Shown: positions 61,010-64,000 of the stretch, one piece after another
Numbering within the stretch: position 1 is the stretch's first letter
Layout: every line of letters starts with the position of its first letter
Source of the DNA: Mytilus galloprovincialis
Taxonomy: Eukaryota > Mollusca > Bivalvia > Mytilida > Mytilidae
DNA length: 64,000 nt
NCBI RefSeq assembly: GCF_965363235.1
Contig: NC_134849.1
Span: 49,980,122 to 50,044,121 of the forward strand
Direction of reading: 5' to 3'
Made by a program: the position numbers and the translations under genes
The notes under the pieces: model-generated
The model's input: only the letters and a program-made list of their open reading frames with translations
Databases searched by the model: none
What the model was told of the DNA's origin: nothing

Positions 61010-61531
61010 ATGACATCAGTCGAACCAATTTGTTCTAGGACGCAATTGGAACCTATGTCATGGAATGGGTTTAGAAACCAACAAACGGAAATTCAGTATC
61101 ATGTCTTCAAATGGTTCGTATACAGAAGACTCTCTAAATGTCTCATCTTTGTCGGAATTGTATTTAACATCGTACAGATTGTAACATTAATCATCTGGGA
61201 CTCGTCATCAATGACAACTATAACTGTGCTATGCATATGTTTATTAGTTTTCGTAGCATTTTATCTAACATCAATGATAAGACAAATTCAAGACAACTAT
61301 TGTAAATATATAATCATTGGAGTAATAATACTCGAGACCACTGAATTCTACATCTTTGACAACAATTATTGTGATTATTGGCCAACGACATTAGTATTTC
61401 TAATGTTTGGTTGCCTTCCTCATCGTTTGAGATATCGGTTCATCTTTGCAGTGACGATAATTTTGCCAAAAATTGTTTTTACTAGGGATACATCACAGTA
61501 CGAGGAACTTAACGGATCAATATTACAAAAG
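61010..61531 (+). CDS. First coding exon of a multi-pass membrane protein (partial gene)
   Basis: One open exon of 174 codons from an ATG at 61010 to a consensus donor (CAAAAG|GTAAGC) at 61531/61532; the reading frame runs only 57 bases further before a stop, so the gene must continue in another exon. After a hydrophilic N-terminus of about 45 residues come roughly five hydrophobic segments: CLIFVGIVFNIVQIVTLII, TTITVLCICLLVFVAFYL, YIIIGVIILETTEFYIF, TTLVFLMFGCLP and FIFAVTIILPKIVF, separated by short polar loops. This layout resembles the N-terminal membrane cassette of receptors or class III nucleotidyl cyclases, but no diagnostic motif is visible and I assign no function. No convincing second exon was found before the window ends. 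An in-frame upstream TTG is not needed as a start. Confidence 0.6.
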
Positions 61532-63077
61532 GTAAGCGAAGTGTGTTCATTCGTTTATTTCTTATTCTATATCTCAAAAGTCAATTGATATTTTCAATAA
61601 GTAGATGTGCAGGTATAATTGTTCGTGCCCACAAGAATCCGATTGACCGAAATGTTTTTTGTTCTGTCTCTAATTTGTAAGGCTAGATAGAAGCTATTAT
61701 AAAACGCTATTATCCAAAGATGCTTTGAAGATTTTGCTTGTAGTGAAATCGCAGAAGCGCGAAACTTATGCATAGTATTTCCGGTGTTGGCGGGTCAACA
61801 ATGATAGTGTCAAAGTTTGTAATTAAATCGCATAGGCGAGACATGTCTCTGTTAGAATTTTTGAAGAATTAATTGTAAATAAATTCAACATTTTCAATAA
61901 AATAGCGCTTAAGGTAAACACCTGAAAAGAGATCGAAAAAATCGAGATACCCAAGGAAAACAAAGTTAAGAATATGTGAATTGTTTCATCGATTTGACAT
62001 ATCAGAAACTGATCAAAATTTTTTTCATCCATTTCCTGACAACTGAGACACGAAGGAAATTAACAAAGATGTGTTTTATGTACGATTTCAGTTGATAAAT
62101 ATAGAAACTAAATATAAATGAATGCATCACGTTTCTTTAAGTAAACATTCTAGACAATTGAACATTTATATCCTCATTATTTACACAGCGAATATGCAGT
62201 ATTTCTCATCATTTACACAGCGAATATGCAGTATTTCTCATCATTTACACAGCGAATATGCAGTATTTCTCATCATATACATAGCGAATATGCAGTATTT
62301 CTTATCATTTATCTTTTTTTTTAATCATGTGTATGAAATTGTTAAATCTATATACACATATCCCTATTTTCAATTGTAATGTAAAATTTCCTAGATTTAT
62401 TGAGAAATTAGTAAACATGCACAAAAAAATGACGAATAGAGAGAACTTAACCTAGATTGTGTTTAATGTATCATTATAAATATTGTACAATATATGGAAA
62501 GAAAAATATATAGTTGGATATTTAAAAGAATTGTCACTTTAAGCATTTCAATACACCAACGTTATGCATGAAACGAAAAAAGGTCATAAAAATATAGAGG
62601 AACACTTTTTTTTAACATTGTTTACAACAATACACACAGTTTTGTTACGTTTAAATCTACGAAAAACAACACAGATTTGATTTGTTTTCCCAAAAGAAGG
62701 GGATAAAATAAATTTTGCCTAATCAATATGCCTCTAGAATATTTATTGCACTCGTATAAAAACTGAACTTATGTTCGTACCACGCAAGCACCTAATCATT
62801 TATTTCTAAAATATATTTTACAGAAACCATTGTTGAATTTAAGGGCAAAACATAAATTTCAAACAGAATTTGTTTTCCTTCCTCCTTCTTAATCTTGTTT
62901 TCCGTCAAAGTTAAAATAATGCCATACCCTATTAAATTAATTGGTTCTTCCTAAAGAATATTAATGCATCATTGTTGTCATGTTTTGCGTCTCATGACTA
63001 TTTAGATTCAAACGCATACATATTTATCGTATTATTTTTCTTAACTATGTATAAACTTTATGATCAAATTTTCTTTC
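61532..63077. other. Probable intron after the membrane-protein exon
   Basis: AT-rich DNA. A 32-bp unit (CATTTACACAGCGAATATGC, AGTATTTCTCAT) is repeated four times at 62170-62305. No second coding exon is convincing. Confidence 0.45.
62170..62305 (+). repeat. 32-bp minisatellite, four copies
   Basis: Consecutive copies of CAGCGAATATGCAGTATTTC plus TCATCATTTACA, the last slightly diverged (CATATACATAG). Confidence 0.9.
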
Positions 63078-63847
63078 AGAGAATCGAACTTACAGATTTG
63101 TCCCACCGCTTTTCATCCGACAAAAATCAAACTTACAGATTTGTCCCACCCTTTCAACATCCGACAACAATCAAACTTACAGATTTGTCCCACCCCATTC
63201 AACATCCGACAAAAATCAAACTTACAGATTTGTCCCTCCCCTTTCAACATCCGACAACAATCAAACTTACAGATTTGTCCCACCTCTTTCAACATCCGAC
63301 AACAATCAAACTTACAAATTTGTCCCACCCCTTTCAACATCCGACAAAAGTCAAACTTACAGATTTGTCCCACCCCTTTCAACATCCGACAACAATCAAC
63401 CTTACAGATTTGTCCCACCCCTTTCAACATTCGACAACAATCAAACTTATAGATTTGTCCCACCCCTTTCAACATTCGACAACAATCAAACTTACAGATT
63501 TGTCCCACCCCTTTCAACATCCGACAACAATCAAACTTACAGATTTGTCCCACCCCTTTCAATATTCGACAACAATCAAACTTACAGATTTGTCCCACCC
63601 CTTTCAACATCCGACAACAATCAAACTTACAGATTTGTCCCACCCCTTTCAACATCCGACAACAATCAAACTTACAGATTTGTCCCACCCCTTTCAATAT
63701 TCGACAACAATCAAACTTACAGATTTGTCCCACCCCTTTCAACATCCGACAACAATCAAACTTACAGATTTGTCCCACCCCTTTCAACATCCGACAACAA
63801 TCAAACTTACAGATTTGTCCCACCCCTTTCAACATCCGACAACAATC
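63078..63847. repeat. 45-bp minisatellite
   Basis: About 17 copies of ATCAAACTTACAGATTTGTC, CCACCCCTTTCAACATCCGA, CAACA. Variants are few (TATTCGAC for CATCCGAC; AAAAATC for AACAATC). The period is a multiple of three, so a plus frame (unit TIKLTDLSHPFQHPT) and a minus frame (unit KFDCCRMLKGVGQIC) stay open throughout. The plus frame starts with an unrelated hydrophobic stretch from about 62972. Coding status is undecided; non-coding satellite is more likely. Confidence 0.85.
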
Positions 63848-64000
63848 TAAACACATCCAATTGACTAAGAGAAAAAAAACATTACCTTTTGCTATATCAA
63901 AATATGATTTAAGTATTGAAAAGATGTTAGACCATAAGTGTACGACCGTTGGTTTTCTTGTTTAAAATGTTTTATATGTTTTTGTATCATGGTCTTTAAT
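63848..64000. other. Right edge of window
   Basis: AT-rich, nothing recognised. Confidence 0.4.

Overview
The window is AT-rich, intron-bearing eukaryotic DNA and most likely comes from a bivalve mollusc of the mussel type (Mytilidae, probably Mytilus). The genes have GT..AG introns with in-phase exons. Intergenic and intronic DNA is packed with minisatellites, foldback/MITE elements and dispersed repeats whose wording (for example the CTGATGAGTC...GACGAAACG...TGGCG core) I associate with Mytilus. The species call rests on memory of those repeats, not on a search.

Three complete protein genes can be assembled exon by exon with every splice phase agreeing, and a fourth is partial. (1) Minus strand, 21646 down to 2478: a nine-exon, 444-residue platelet-activating-factor acetylhydrolase (PLA2G7/PAFAH2 family) with an intact Ser-Asp-His triad and an 11.4-kb first intron. 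(2) Plus strand, 35147-42830: an eight-exon, 431-residue JmjC/cupin_8 2-oxoglutarate oxygenase with a hydrophobic N-terminus and a C-terminal RDEL, so a probable ER-lumenal enzyme; its usual HxD metal motif reads HxH. (3) Minus strand, 55327 down to 45547: a four-exon, 153-residue protein, helical at the N-terminus, that I do not recognise. (4) Plus strand, 61010-61531: a first coding exon for a multi-pass membrane protein whose later exons I could not find.

Between the genes: 1-2477 is 3' flank of the acetylhydrolase with a TTAA-bounded MITE. 21647-35146 is a gene-poor 13.5 kb holding a broken LINE reverse transcriptase (24340-25990), nested foldbacks, three of the four cleanest MITE insertions and a diverged tandem duplication. 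42831-45546 carries repeats only. 55328-61009 carries an inverted-repeat element, a pentanucleotide array and a 690-bp element with terminal inverted repeats. The right end (63078-63847) is a 45-bp minisatellite open in several frames.

The mobile DNA is the most informative part. Four insertions of one MITE family (TIR CAGTGGCGGATCC) each sit between perfect 5-bp target duplications. A 693-bp foldback with a 21-bp array that reverses polarity sits between 8-bp duplications, as expected of hAT. Two unrelated elements are flanked by TTAA. Four copies of a short repeat carry a sequence matching the hammerhead ribozyme core with stems II and III but no visible stem I. No tRNA, rRNA, CRISPR or bacterial feature was found. 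The genes appear unrelated and share no pathway.
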